Source: Alphaproteobacteria bacterium
GTDB taxonomy: Bacteria; Pseudomonadota; Alphaproteobacteria; Rhizobiales; Xanthobacteraceae
Reading direction: 5' to 3'
Assembly: GCA_005884685.1 (NCBI GenBank)
Contig: VBAH01000058.1
Coordinates: forward strand, 93,280-157,279
Length of the DNA stretch: 64,000 nt
Positions 46,861 to 54,293 of the stretch are shown here, in pieces. Positions within the stretch are counted from its first letter, which is position 1. Every line of letters starts with the position of its first letter. The notes under the pieces were generated by a model. It saw nothing but the letters and a program-made list of their open reading frames with translations. It ran no database searches and had not been told where the DNA came from. The translations under genes were made by a program, and so were the position numbers.

Positions 46861-47264
46861 CAGGTGCTCATCGAGGCAGCGTTGATCAAGCCCGCGGTGA
46901 CGGATGCGCTGCCGAGCCAGATTGCCGGCCCAAGCTCGCCGGCGGCTATGCGTTGCGACAGATCGGGCAGCGGCATCCGCGCGAGGTAATAGGCAATGAC
47001 CTGCACGATGAGCGCGATGACGCCCCAGATCGTCATGTCGACGACGTCGTTGGCGTGGCCGATTGCGCTGGTGAGCGGCAGCGCGAAGCCGATCGTGCTC
47101 ATGCCAAGCGCGAGCGCGGCGCCCGGCACGTTGCTGCGGATCAGCGCAAACTCGTCGTGCGGCGTGATCCAGGTGTAGACGAAGATGTAGGCCGCGATCA
47201 GGACGCCCGCGACGATGACATAGAGCAGGAACGCGGGCAGGCCCGCGAGCGACTGGAATTCCAT
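46860..47264 (-). CDS. DUF350 (YjfL-like) membrane protein
   Basis: A 134-residue protein with four helices in two similar halves (LLYVIVAGVLIAAYIFVYTW, ALALGMSTIGFALPLTSAI, IWGVIALIVQVIAYYLARM, AIWLGSASVTAGLINAAS). This matches the DUF350 pattern of paired helices with a central Gly/Ser. In E. coli YjfL is encoded with YjfC/YgiC-type ATP-grasp proteins. First gene of the DUF350-YgiB-YgiB-GspS-like operon. Confidence 0.85.
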   Translation of the reverse strand: MEFQSLAGLPAFLLYVIVAGVLIAAYIFVYTWITPHDEFALIRSNVPGAALALGMSTIGFALPLTSAIGHANDVVDMTIWGVIALIVQVIAYYLARMPLPDLSQRIAAGELGPAIWLGSASVTAGLINAASMST

Positions 47265-47366
47265 GAGCCCCTCCGTATCCCCTTAGTGCGGGGTGCCCGG
47301 GCGTCGGTTCAGCGCCCGCCCGAGGGACGCGGTTCAGATTGGCAGATTCGCGCGCAGGGGCGATGA

Positions 47367-48206
47367 TCAGGCGGAGGATTTCTTGGCAACCGCATCGAAC
47401 TGCATCAACGATTGAAGCAGCGGCTCCAAGTGCCTGATCGGGATCATGTTCGGACCGTCCGATGGCGCCTTGTCCGGGTCCTGATGCGTCTCGATGAAGA
47501 CGCCCGCGACCCCGACCGCAACGGCCGCGCGCGCCAGCACCGGCACGAACTCGCGCTCGCCACCCGATGACGCCCCCTGCCCGCCCGGCTGCTGCACCGA
47601 ATGCGTCGCATCGAAGATCACCGGGGCACCGGTGCGCGCCAGGATCGGCAGCGCGCGCATGTCGGAGACGAGCGCGTTGTAGCCGAACGAGGCGCCGCGT
47701 TCGGTGACCAGCACATTGGGATTGCCCGCGCCGGTCACCTTCGCGACGACATTCGCCATATCCCACGGGGCGAGGAACTGACCCTTTTTGACGTTGACCA
47801 CTTTGCCGGTCGCCGCGGCTGCGACCAGCAGATCGGTCTGGCGGCACAGGAATGCGGGAATTTGCAGCACGTCGACCGCTTGAGCCACATGCGCACATTG
47901 CGCCTGCTCATGCACATCGGTGAGCACCGGCAGTTTCAGCGTCTCGCGGATCTCGGCAAAGATCGGCAGCGCCGCATTGAGCCCGATGCCGCGCGCGCTT
48001 TGCCCGCTGGTGCGGTTCGCCTTGTCGAACGAGGTCTTGTAAACGAGCCCGATACGCAGACGGCCCGCGATTTCCTTCAGCGCGGCCGCCATCTCCAGCG
48101 CGTGCGCGCGGCTTTCGAGCTGGCACGGGCCCGCGATCAGCGCGAGCGGCAAGGCATTGCCGAAGCGCACGCTTCCGACGGTCACCACGGGATTGGGCGC
48201 GGACAT
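47367..48206 (-). CDS. kdsA: 3-deoxy-D-manno-octulosonate 8-phosphate synthase
   Basis: Condenses phosphoenolpyruvate and arabinose 5-phosphate to Kdo-8-phosphate for lipopolysaccharide. The 279-residue protein has [17 protein letters not shown], the substrate-binding [39 protein letters not shown] and [13 protein letters not shown] chose ATG 48206 (MSAPNPVV) because the longer frame adds about 57 residues of unrelated Arg-rich sequence. In many Rhizobiales kdsA is linked to pyrG and eno; here eno is 8 kb away. Confidence 0.95.
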   Translation of the reverse strand: MSAPNPVVTVGSVRFGNALPLALIAGPCQLESRAHALEMAAALKEIAGRLRIGLVYKTSFDKANRTSGQSARGIGLNAALPIFAEIRETLKLPVLTDVHEQAQCAHVAQAVDVLQIPAFLCRQTDLLVAAAATGKVVNVKKGQFLAPWDMANVVAKVTGAGNPNVLVTERGASFGYNALVSDMRALPILARTGAPVIFDATHSVQQPGGQGASSGGEREFVPVLARAAVAVGVAGVFIETHQDPDKAPSDGPNMIPIRHLEPLLQSLMQFDAVAKKSSA

Positions 48207-48440
48207 CGCCGGACCTTGCCCAGTCAGTGGGCTGCCGGTCAACCGACGCATCAACCTGACGAGCGGCGCGTTCACCCGGGCACCCTCTCGGTTGTCGAGA
48301 CGACCCCGGGCTGTTGTGTGGAGGGGGGCAACCCGGGGCCGCTCAGTCTCATCGGGCTCAGATCCGCCCGACAGCACCCATCATGGCGAACGAACTTCTC
48401 CGAACGCTAAAGGCGATTTCGGAAAATCCGCTAATTTCGA

Positions 48441-49334
48441 TTAACGGACGGGAAAAGATTGCGGCACGCCTTGCGGGCCGGCCGGTTCGAACACCAGTGT
48501 CGCGCCGTGGGCGGCCTGCGGCGCGACGATCAGCTTGTCCATGCGCGCGGAGGCGTTCGCGCCGAGGGCCGCGCGGGCAACCTCAATGTCGCCGGCCGCA
48601 AAGCGGATCGCGGCGAGCCGCATGCCGCGCGCCACGTCCGGCGGCTCGACCGCGTAATGCAAGGCGAAGGCGGCCGGGTCCATCACCTGGATCTCGCCGC
48701 GCGGCGTCTCGATGGTGATGCCGCTCGAGGTCGACTTGAGGTCGCTGACGCCCGCAAATGCTTTCAGGAAAACGTGGTGGTCGGCGGGATTTTCCGCGAC
48801 CAACACGACGCCGGCGATTCCGGTCACGTCATTGGCGTGGCTCTGAAATGCCGGATTCCAGAAATTCTCCGGGTAATGCTGCTGGCACGTGAAGAAGCCG
48901 GCGTCGGGGGCCTTCGCGTCGGCCGCGAAGGCGAGCGAGAACGCGACCTTCACCGTCGAGCCGTCCGGGCGCTTTGCCTCGCGGGCGAAATCGAACACGT
49001 CGAAGTCGCCGATGCCGGCCGCGCGGAACGCTGCGGCATCCGCCGCCGCACCCTTGCCTTCGAGCACCAGCATCGACAGCCCCTCGCCCTTCGCGAGGAA
49101 ATCGCGCGTGAACGCGCCGAACGACAGCGTGCGCGGCCGTGCCGCCGGAATGCGCTCCATCTCACCGATGGAAAGCAATTCGATGAACACGCCGGGAAAC
49201 TGCACGATGCGGTTATGCGTGCCCCACGGATGGCGGTTGCGCGCGCCGACGGTGAAGCCGAGCCGCGTGTACGCCTCGCCCGCCGCATCGAGGTCGTGCA
49301 CGGCATGCACGATATGGTCGAGACCGCGCGGAAT
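48441..49334 (-). CDS. VOC/glyoxalase-like protein, apparent ATT start
   Basis: A 297-residue protein of the vicinal-oxygen-chelate fold (Glyoxalase_3-like). The N-terminal strand IPRGLDHIVHAVHDLDAAGE carries the metal-type His. The middle segment GFFTCQQHYPENFWNP and the second module (GVVLVAENPADHHVFLKAFA) support a duplicated fold. No ATG or GTG covers the conserved first strand: the frame upstream reads TAA GGAGG CACGGTC ATT CCG, a perfect ribosome site seven bases before ATT. A GTG at 49310 would delete the DHI part of the first strand. Substrate unknown. It begins 12 bp after the methyltransferase stop. Confidence 0.75.
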   Translation of the reverse strand: MPRGLDHIVHAVHDLDAAGEAYTRLGFTVGARNRHPWGTHNRIVQFPGVFIELLSIGEMERIPAARPRTLSFGAFTRDFLAKGEGLSMLVLEGKGAAADAAAFRAAGIGDFDVFDFAREAKRPDGSTVKVAFSLAFAADAKAPDAGFFTCQQHYPENFWNPAFQSHANDVTGIAGVVLVAENPADHHVFLKAFAGVSDLKSTSSGITIETPRGEIQVMDPAAFALHYAVEPPDVARGMRLAAIRFAAGDIEVARAALGANASARMDKLIVAPQAAHGATLVFEPAGPQGVPQSFPVR

Positions 49335-49346
49335 GACCGTGCCTCC

Positions 49347-50153
49347 TTACGGTTTGCGCCCCCACACCTGCGCCACCGTGTACAGGGTAAAGACTGTAGC
49401 GGGCTTTTGCAGGTGCTGGCGCGCCGCGGCAAGCACGGAATCGAATTCCTCGCCCGCCAGCAGACCGAGCCTGGTGATGGTGCCGCGCAGCGACTCGGCG
49501 GTGGCCGGCAGATAGTCGACCATGGGATCGATCGCGCGAACCCCGATCAGGACCGGCCGATAGTGAACATCTGCAAGTCCCATCCCGCGCACCATCCCGT
49601 AGAGTCGCTGACCGAGATGCACATCGCCGCCGACGGCCCTGAAGACCCCGACAACCGCTCCCTTCAGTGTCTCCCAGGCGGCATGCGGCGGATAACAGTT
49701 CAGCGTGGCGCAATCCGGCTCCTGCAGCGCGACCACGCCGCCCGGGCGGCACAGCCGCATCGCTTCGCGGATCCCCCGCTCCGGCTCGCCCGCCGTGCTC
49801 GCCAGAAAGCGCATGTGGACAAGATCGAAACTGCCGTCCGGCAAATCCGACGCGTAGGCGTCGCCCTGCCGAAACTCGACGTTTGCCGGCGCCCGCCCGC
49901 GCGCGTACGCAAGGAATTCCGTGTCCTTGTCGAGACCGAGCACGCGCCCGGCGCGCCCGACGCGCCGGCTCAGCGGCTCGGTAATCCCGCCCGGACCGCA
50001 TCCGAGATCGGCGCATGCCCAGCCCTCGCGCACGCCGATCAGGTCGAGCATGACCTCGACGTCGCGCGCGAACGCCGCGCTCTGGATATGCAGGCGCACG
50101 ATCTCGCCGGCGCGGCGTTCAATCGGATAGCGGCCCGAGAAGGTGCCGGACAT
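49347..50153 (-). CDS. Class I SAM-dependent methyltransferase
   Basis: 268 residues. Motif I is CADLGCGPGGITEPLSRRVG, motif II/III VLGLDKDTEFLAYARG and EFRQGDAYASDLPDGSFDLV, then CRPGGVVALQEPD, the standard UbiE-like Rossmann order. The C-terminal helix-rich part (from YPPHAAWETLKGAVVG) probably binds the acceptor, which is unknown. Start 50153 is preceded by CGAGGGG. It overlaps no neighbour and lies 14 bp after the NIPSNAP gene in the same direction. Confidence 0.85.
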   Translation of the reverse strand: MSGTFSGRYPIERRAGEIVRLHIQSAAFARDVEVMLDLIGVREGWACADLGCGPGGITEPLSRRVGRAGRVLGLDKDTEFLAYARGRAPANVEFRQGDAYASDLPDGSFDLVHMRFLASTAGEPERGIREAMRLCRPGGVVALQEPDCATLNCYPPHAAWETLKGAVVGVFRAVGGDVHLGQRLYGMVRGMGLADVHYRPVLIGVRAIDPMVDYLPATAESLRGTITRLGLLAGEEFDSVLAAARQHLQKPATVFTLYTVAQVWGRKP

Positions 50154-50167
50154 CCCCTCGCGAGGGG

Positions 50168-50494
50168 TCACTTCACGCTCGAAAAGCTCGTCGGCTTGAG
50201 AAACTGGTTGGAGAACGTCATCACCAGCGGGCCGTTCTTCTCGGTCTCGGAACGCTTCTCGATCCACTCCGGGTCGGTGGAGAACGCCGCCCATTTCTTC
50301 TCCCGCTCGGCCATCGACTCGTAGGCGACCAGATAGATCAGATTGTGGTTCGATTCGCCGACCTCGGTGGTCCAGAACCCCGCCTGCTTGATGCCGTGCT
50401 TCTCGAACAGCTTCAGCGTGACGGTGTCGAAGCGCTTGAGCAGGTCGGGCATGCGGCCCGGCATCGCGCGATAGCTGCGCATCTCGTAGATCAT
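50168..50494 (-). CDS. NIPSNAP-family protein
   Basis: A 108-residue dimeric alpha/beta-barrel (ferredoxin-like) protein. MIYEMRSYRAMPGRMPDLLK, the strand LIYLVAYESMAEREKKWAAF and DPEWIEKRSETE are family landmarks. A GGGAGG lies upstream of the start. NIPSNAP proteins have no settled enzymatic role in bacteria. It precedes the methyltransferase and VOC genes, probably in one operon. Confidence 0.88.
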   Translation of the reverse strand: MIYEMRSYRAMPGRMPDLLKRFDTVTLKLFEKHGIKQAGFWTTEVGESNHNLIYLVAYESMAEREKKWAAFSTDPEWIEKRSETEKNGPLVMTFSNQFLKPTSFSSVK

Positions 50495-50615
50495 TCACGC
50501 CTCCCGTTTGTGTTGCTTGGCCGCGACGCGCGGCGACGAGGGAGATCATTTGACGCAAAGCGCGCGCGCGAAACAAGCGGGGTCGCGGCGATCGCAGTTC
50601 CCCCGCTCCGGCGCG

Positions 50616-51185
50616 TCAGATGACGCCACAGAGCCGCGTGACCTGCACGCACGCGGAGGCAATGGTCTTGTTACCTTTCTTTTCGCACCGCCATTGCCGG
50701 TAGCTGACGTAGATATAGCGGCCCGGGCACTCGTCTTCCGGGCACGTCAGCAACTTGGCGAAATCCATCGCCTTGTCCTCGGCCATGCCGACGAGCGATG
50801 CGAACCCATCGGGCGGCGGGCATGGATCGGTCTCCTCGAAATAATCGGCCTCAACCACGACCGCCTCGCAATCGCTGGCCGGCTTCTTGAGCACGAGCCG
50901 CACCCAGCCCGTGCCGGGGGCCCACAGGAAGGCGATGTTCGGACCGGCCCTCGTGCCGGTCGACCCTTCCTTGCTGTAATCCGGCGGCTTCGGCTCATCG
51001 CCATCGGTGTCCGACAACAGCCGGAGCAACGTCGGCCGGTAGATGACCGCGAGCGCCGGCGAAAGGCCGAGACGCTTGGCAAGGCTGCGCGCGGTATCCG
51101 CCAGCACCTCTGGCAACGCGCTGGGCGCGACACTCCGGTCCTTCGATTTGACAGCCTTCTTCTTCAGCCTTTTTGCTCTCGCCAT
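50616..51185 (-). CDS. Unknown cysteine-containing small protein, last gene of PatA/PatG-like operon
   Basis: A 189-residue protein with a very basic N-terminus (ARAKRLKKKAVKSKD), a helical segment (LPEVLADTARSLAKRLGLS), a mixed middle region (NIAFLWAPGTGWVRLVLKKP) and a Cys-rich C-terminus. Cysteines are at 106, 122, 148, 153, 167, 179 and 186, and the end reads VQVTRLCGVI. The tail (W-R-C, G-N-K-T, then C...C-G-V-I) weakly resembles the 80-residue peptide encoded upstream (W-C, G-G-K-S, then C-G-V-C-V-G-I). I chose ATG 51185 for its AAGGTG ribosome site. It may be a second precursor or a structural product; no family recognised. Confidence 0.65.
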   Translation of the reverse strand: MARAKRLKKKAVKSKDRSVAPSALPEVLADTARSLAKRLGLSPALAVIYRPTLLRLLSDTDGDEPKPPDYSKEGSTGTRAGPNIAFLWAPGTGWVRLVLKKPASDCEAVVVEADYFEETDPCPPPDGFASLVGMAEDKAMDFAKLLTCPEDECPGRYIYVSYRQWRCEKKGNKTIASACVQVTRLCGVI

Positions 51186-51208
51186 GACTGCGACACCTTG
51201 CGTTCCGA

Positions 51209-52168
51209 TTAAAGGGCGGGCTGTGGAATAGCTGGCGTGAAAGCAGATGCGGCGCGGCTGTGCGTGACCCAGCGGGCGAGTGCGGCTGCGGCCATCGCCG
51301 AAGAGACCAGTCCGGCGAGATCCGCGTGTCCTTCGCTGCGGTCTCCGCCCGCAATGCCCCCGTCCGGGGGCAGCAGAAGTGCCGGGGACGGTAGCCAGGC
51401 GCCGTGCGGCAATTGACGCTGCAGCAAATCCTCGACCAGCGCCACCGAGCGCGCCTCCGGCATCTCGATCGCGTTGGCCGCCATAAGCAGCAGCGCATTT
51501 TCCAGCGCGGTCGCTGCGCCACGATAAGGCTGCGCCAGCAGCGCGTTGCGGACATCGTCGGGGATGCCGCCGGTGTGGACGAGAAACCGGCACGCAAAGG
51601 CCGCCGCGTAGGCGTCCGTCATCCACCAGTACGATTTCCAGGGATACTGGCGCAGCACCGCCGCGCGCACCCGCGCGATCAGGCCCGGCGGCGCTCCCAG
51701 CTCCACGAGCGCCAGACCGACGACCGCGGTGACGTCGGCATGCGCGCTGCTCCAGGCGCGGAATTGCGGCTCCCGAAAGGTATGAAATGCGCCGGTCGGG
51801 TCCATGAAGGGAAGGAGGAGTTGCCACGGTTCGGGCTCGCCCACGCCTCCGTAGCTCGCGAGGCAGCGCAACGCCCACGCGGTCGAGTCCGCATCCGCGC
51901 CCTTGCTCCGGTTGTAGGCCCAGCCGTCCGGCGTGCGGCTGGCGAGCAGGAAGCGCGCCGAGCGCCGCCGTGCGTCGGGCGGCAGCCGACCGGTCTGCGC
52001 GAGACAGTAGCCGATCAGCGCCGTCGTCCAGCCCTCGCTTTCGCCCGCGGGCAGCATGTATTCAGGCCACGCGCCATCCCGGCGCTGCCGCCCGGTGACG
52101 TAGCCCACTCCGGCTCCGATCGCGTCCTCGACTGCCTGCAGGTACGGGCTCGTCCACCCGGCCTGCAT
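51209..52168 (-). CDS. Squalene-cyclase/prenyltransferase-like alpha/alpha-barrel protein
   Basis: 319 residues, enough for one alpha/alpha-barrel. QW-like repeats are visible: RQRRDGAWPEYM, SRTPDGWAYNRS and RQLPHGAWLPS. The segment DADSTAWALRCLASYG resembles the DxDD acid motif of class II terpene cyclases (DxDDTA) but has Ser in place of the last Asp. I infer the terpenoid cyclase/protein prenyltransferase fold. True cyclisation is uncertain given the altered motif and single domain; it might act on a prenylated peptide or only bind it. The start ATG overlaps the stop of the 80-residue peptide by one base (TGATG), so it is translated with it. Confidence 0.7.
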   Translation of the reverse strand: MQAGWTSPYLQAVEDAIGAGVGYVTGRQRRDGAWPEYMLPAGESEGWTTALIGYCLAQTGRLPPDARRRSARFLLASRTPDGWAYNRSKGADADSTAWALRCLASYGGVGEPEPWQLLLPFMDPTGAFHTFREPQFRAWSSAHADVTAVVGLALVELGAPPGLIARVRAAVLRQYPWKSYWWMTDAYAAAFACRFLVHTGGIPDDVRNALLAQPYRGAATALENALLLMAANAIEMPEARSVALVEDLLQRQLPHGAWLPSPALLLPPDGGIAGGDRSEGHADLAGLVSSAMAAAALARWVTHSRAASAFTPAIPQPAL

Positions 52169-52410
52169 CACCAATCGTCGGGCGAGGTGATGCCGACGCA
52201 TACGCCGCAGGGATAGGGCGTGCGCGACTCCTCAAAGCTCTTTCCGCCCTGCGTGCAGATGAACTGGTCCCTGCACCAGAGGACGAGCCCGGTGCAGAAG
52301 GTGGTGGTCCCGACCGCAACGCACCTTTTCTCGCCGCCACCGGGGTCGTCCCAAATTCCGGCCAGCCTGACGGCCGGCTGGCTTTCGGTCGCCGTGAATC
52401 CAGGGATCAT
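52168..52410 (-). CDS. 80-residue six-cysteine peptide, candidate precursor
   Basis: A short protein with no recognised family. Cys are at 30, 39, 46, 52, 68 and 71, in a core from KRCVAVGTTTFC to TPYPCGVCVGI; the N-terminal 25 residues are hydrophilic with WDDPGGGEK and the end is TSPDDW. A near-perfect AAAGGAG ribosome site lies seven bases before the start, stronger than those of its enzyme-like neighbours. It is translationally coupled to the cyclase-like gene. Size, context beside PatA/PatG/PatF-like proteins and strong translation make it the best precursor candidate. A small disulfide-bonded accessory protein is the alternative. Confidence 0.7.
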   Translation of the reverse strand: MIPGFTATESQPAVRLAGIWDDPGGGEKRCVAVGTTTFCTGLVLWCRDQFICTQGGKSFEESRTPYPCGVCVGITSPDDW

Positions 52411-52431
52411 GCTTCGTGCTCCTTTCGCGGC

Positions 52432-53334
52432 TTACAGATAGGGAAAACGCATCGAGGGCCGGTCCGACTGGCCGGAGCAGGCAGCGGCCAGCGCACTGCG
52501 CATGCGCCACGGCTCGAGCGAGAAATAGACCCGCCAGCCGGCCGTCCCCGCGGCGCAAAATTTTGTGCCGAGATAACTGAAACAGACCGCGCGGAATGCA
52601 TTGGCGAGAGCGGCCAACTCGGTCGCGCGGGCCGCCTCGCAGCCCTTGCCGGCGACATAGGACAGGCCGACCGGCAACGGCACGTTCGACGGATCGAACT
52701 TGATCACAGCGCTGCCGTCCGGCCCGCTGCAGTCGAGACCGATCACGCCGATCGGACCCGGGCGATAGAGCTTCTTCAGTTCGGCGGCCGCCGCGTCCGC
52801 CCGCTCGGCCGGAAGGCCGGCAGCCTCGAACAGCGGTGCAAGGAGCGCCTGAGCCTCATTGGTGGATTTTTCGACCCGGTAGTAGATCGCCATCATGTGG
52901 CGCCCGGCCGCGTCGACGCGCAGTGCGACGCCGCGCGGGCCCGGCACGCCGAGCGGCTGCGCGGCTGCGCCCGGCGGCGGCCCGTCCCAGCGAAACGGCC
53001 AGCAGGCGCGCACCAGCGAGGCGAAAAGCGTGTCGTCCGGCGGTTGCGGAAAACGGCAGTAGAGCGTGAGCGCGCGGCAATCCCGGTCCTGCCAGTCGAC
53101 CCGGAACAGCAGGCGATCCGGCTGCACCGCGCGGCACCAGTTGCGCGTGGACCACGCCCACTGACCGGCAAAGCCGATCAATCCGGAAAACTGCCAGATC
53201 GCGGGCAGCAGATCCATGTCGCCGCCGACCATCATGCCATAGGCGGACCGGTCCGCATCGAACGAGTACTCGACCGCGCGATGCGCGGTGCGGCCAAACA
53301 GTCCGCCAAAGCCTTGGGCCAGCGGCGCGTGCAT
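52432..53334 (-). CDS. Putative PatF/TruF-like ABBA-fold protein
   Basis: Unrecognised by strong motifs, 300 residues. Successive strands alternate like the cyanobactin PatF/TruF family of ABBA prenyltransferase-fold proteins: LLFRVDWQDRDCRALTLYCR, VALRVDAAGRHMMAIYYRVE, IGVIGLDCSGPDGSAVIKFD and GTAGWRVYFSLEPW, separated by helices. The tally of five strand-pair blocks and the length agree, and the neighbours are PatA- and PatG-like. Residue-level identity is too low to judge by eye whether the prenyl-donor site is intact. ATG 53334 has GAGG six bases upstream; a GTG at 53346 overlapping the preceding stop (GTGA) is the alternative. It ends 21 bp before the peptide gene. Confidence 0.5.
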   Translation of the reverse strand: MHAPLAQGFGGLFGRTAHRAVEYSFDADRSAYGMMVGGDMDLLPAIWQFSGLIGFAGQWAWSTRNWCRAVQPDRLLFRVDWQDRDCRALTLYCRFPQPPDDTLFASLVRACWPFRWDGPPPGAAAQPLGVPGPRGVALRVDAAGRHMMAIYYRVEKSTNEAQALLAPLFEAAGLPAERADAAAAELKKLYRPGPIGVIGLDCSGPDGSAVIKFDPSNVPLPVGLSYVAGKGCEAARATELAALANAFRAVCFSYLGTKFCAAGTAGWRVYFSLEPWRMRSALAAACSGQSDRPSMRFPYL

Positions 53335-53342
53335 GCCTTGCC

Positions 53343-54293
53343 TCACATCAGGGACGGCGCCAGCGTTCCTTCAACGTATGGCGAAAGTCCGAGCGGCGCG
53401 GAGCCGGTGCCCGATCCATCGGTGACGAACGGCCACTCTTCGGTGACGTCGACGCGGCAGAACAGCCGCTCCGGGACGCCGGTCGAACTGTCGAGGAACG
53501 TGAAGATGACGGCAACCTGGCGGCGCATGCCGGGGCCGTGGATCACGCGGGTCTCGACGCGATCGAGCACCTGGCGCTTGGCGCGCTCGGCGGCGGCAAG
53601 GAACAGGCCCGGGTGCTGCACCAGCAGATAGTTCAAGGCGCGATGGCCGTCGGTGACGCCCATGTTCTCGGCCATCAGCGCGAGGCGGTGGAACAGCTCG
53701 CGGCACACCTCGTTGAACGCGTCCTTCTTGATGTCACGGCTTTTGACGGCGCGCTCGAGCGAGCTCTCCAGCCCCTTCTGCCATTCATCGAGCGAGAACG
53801 TGTAGATCTTGTCCGCCATCACGATGGGCGCGACCAGGCCGCCGCTCATCGCCGGCGACGCGAGCGGGCCCATGCGGCCGATCAGTACCGACACATGGTT
53901 GGTGTCGCCGACGCGCTCGATCGCCTCGAGAAACTCGGCGCGCTGCGAGCCGCTGCTCGGCATCACCAGATAGGTCGGTGTTGCGCCCAATCCGAAGGTG
54001 TAGGCGACACGCAGCGCCAGATGCGAGTTGGCTTCGAGGACCTGGCGCAGCTTGCGGCCGCGCGCGGCCGACTGTTGCGCCTTCAGTGCGCGCTCGCGCT
54101 GCTGGAATTCGCGCTCGATGCCGATCGTCGGAAACTTCACGTCGAAACGCCCGAGCGCGTAGACATATTGCTCCGGTGCCGAGCGCGGCTTGCCGGCACA
54201 GGCTTCGCAACTGCAGCCGCCAGCGTGTGCCATAGCGGCGGCCGGGCCGCCCTCCGGCATCGGGCTGATCGCTTCGGATAGCTCGGTCATCAT
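53343..54293 (-). CDS. PatG C-terminal-domain-like protein
   Basis: A 316-residue protein. Near the N-terminus a CSCEAC cluster (Cys27, 29, 32) precedes PEQYVYALGRFDVKFPTIGI, which resembles the conserved (F/Y)VYALG...DFGTEARR start of the PatG C-terminal region. The protein ends with RLFCRVDVTEEWPFVTD, resembling the PatG end (F-x-V-D-V-S-D-V-x-P-V-T). In cyanobactin PatG this domain follows the macrocyclising subtilase; its function is unresolved. Here it is a separate gene whose ATGATG overlaps the subtilase stop by four bases, with GAGGAG upstream. It is the best sequence link to the cyanobactin family after the subtilase. Confidence 0.65.
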   Translation of the reverse strand: MMTELSEAISPMPEGGPAAAMAHAGGCSCEACAGKPRSAPEQYVYALGRFDVKFPTIGIEREFQQRERALKAQQSAARGRKLRQVLEANSHLALRVAYTFGLGATPTYLVMPSSGSQRAEFLEAIERVGDTNHVSVLIGRMGPLASPAMSGGLVAPIVMADKIYTFSLDEWQKGLESSLERAVKSRDIKKDAFNEVCRELFHRLALMAENMGVTDGHRALNYLLVQHPGLFLAAAERAKRQVLDRVETRVIHGPGMRRQVAVIFTFLDSSTGVPERLFCRVDVTEEWPFVTDGSGTGSAPLGLSPYVEGTLAPSLM

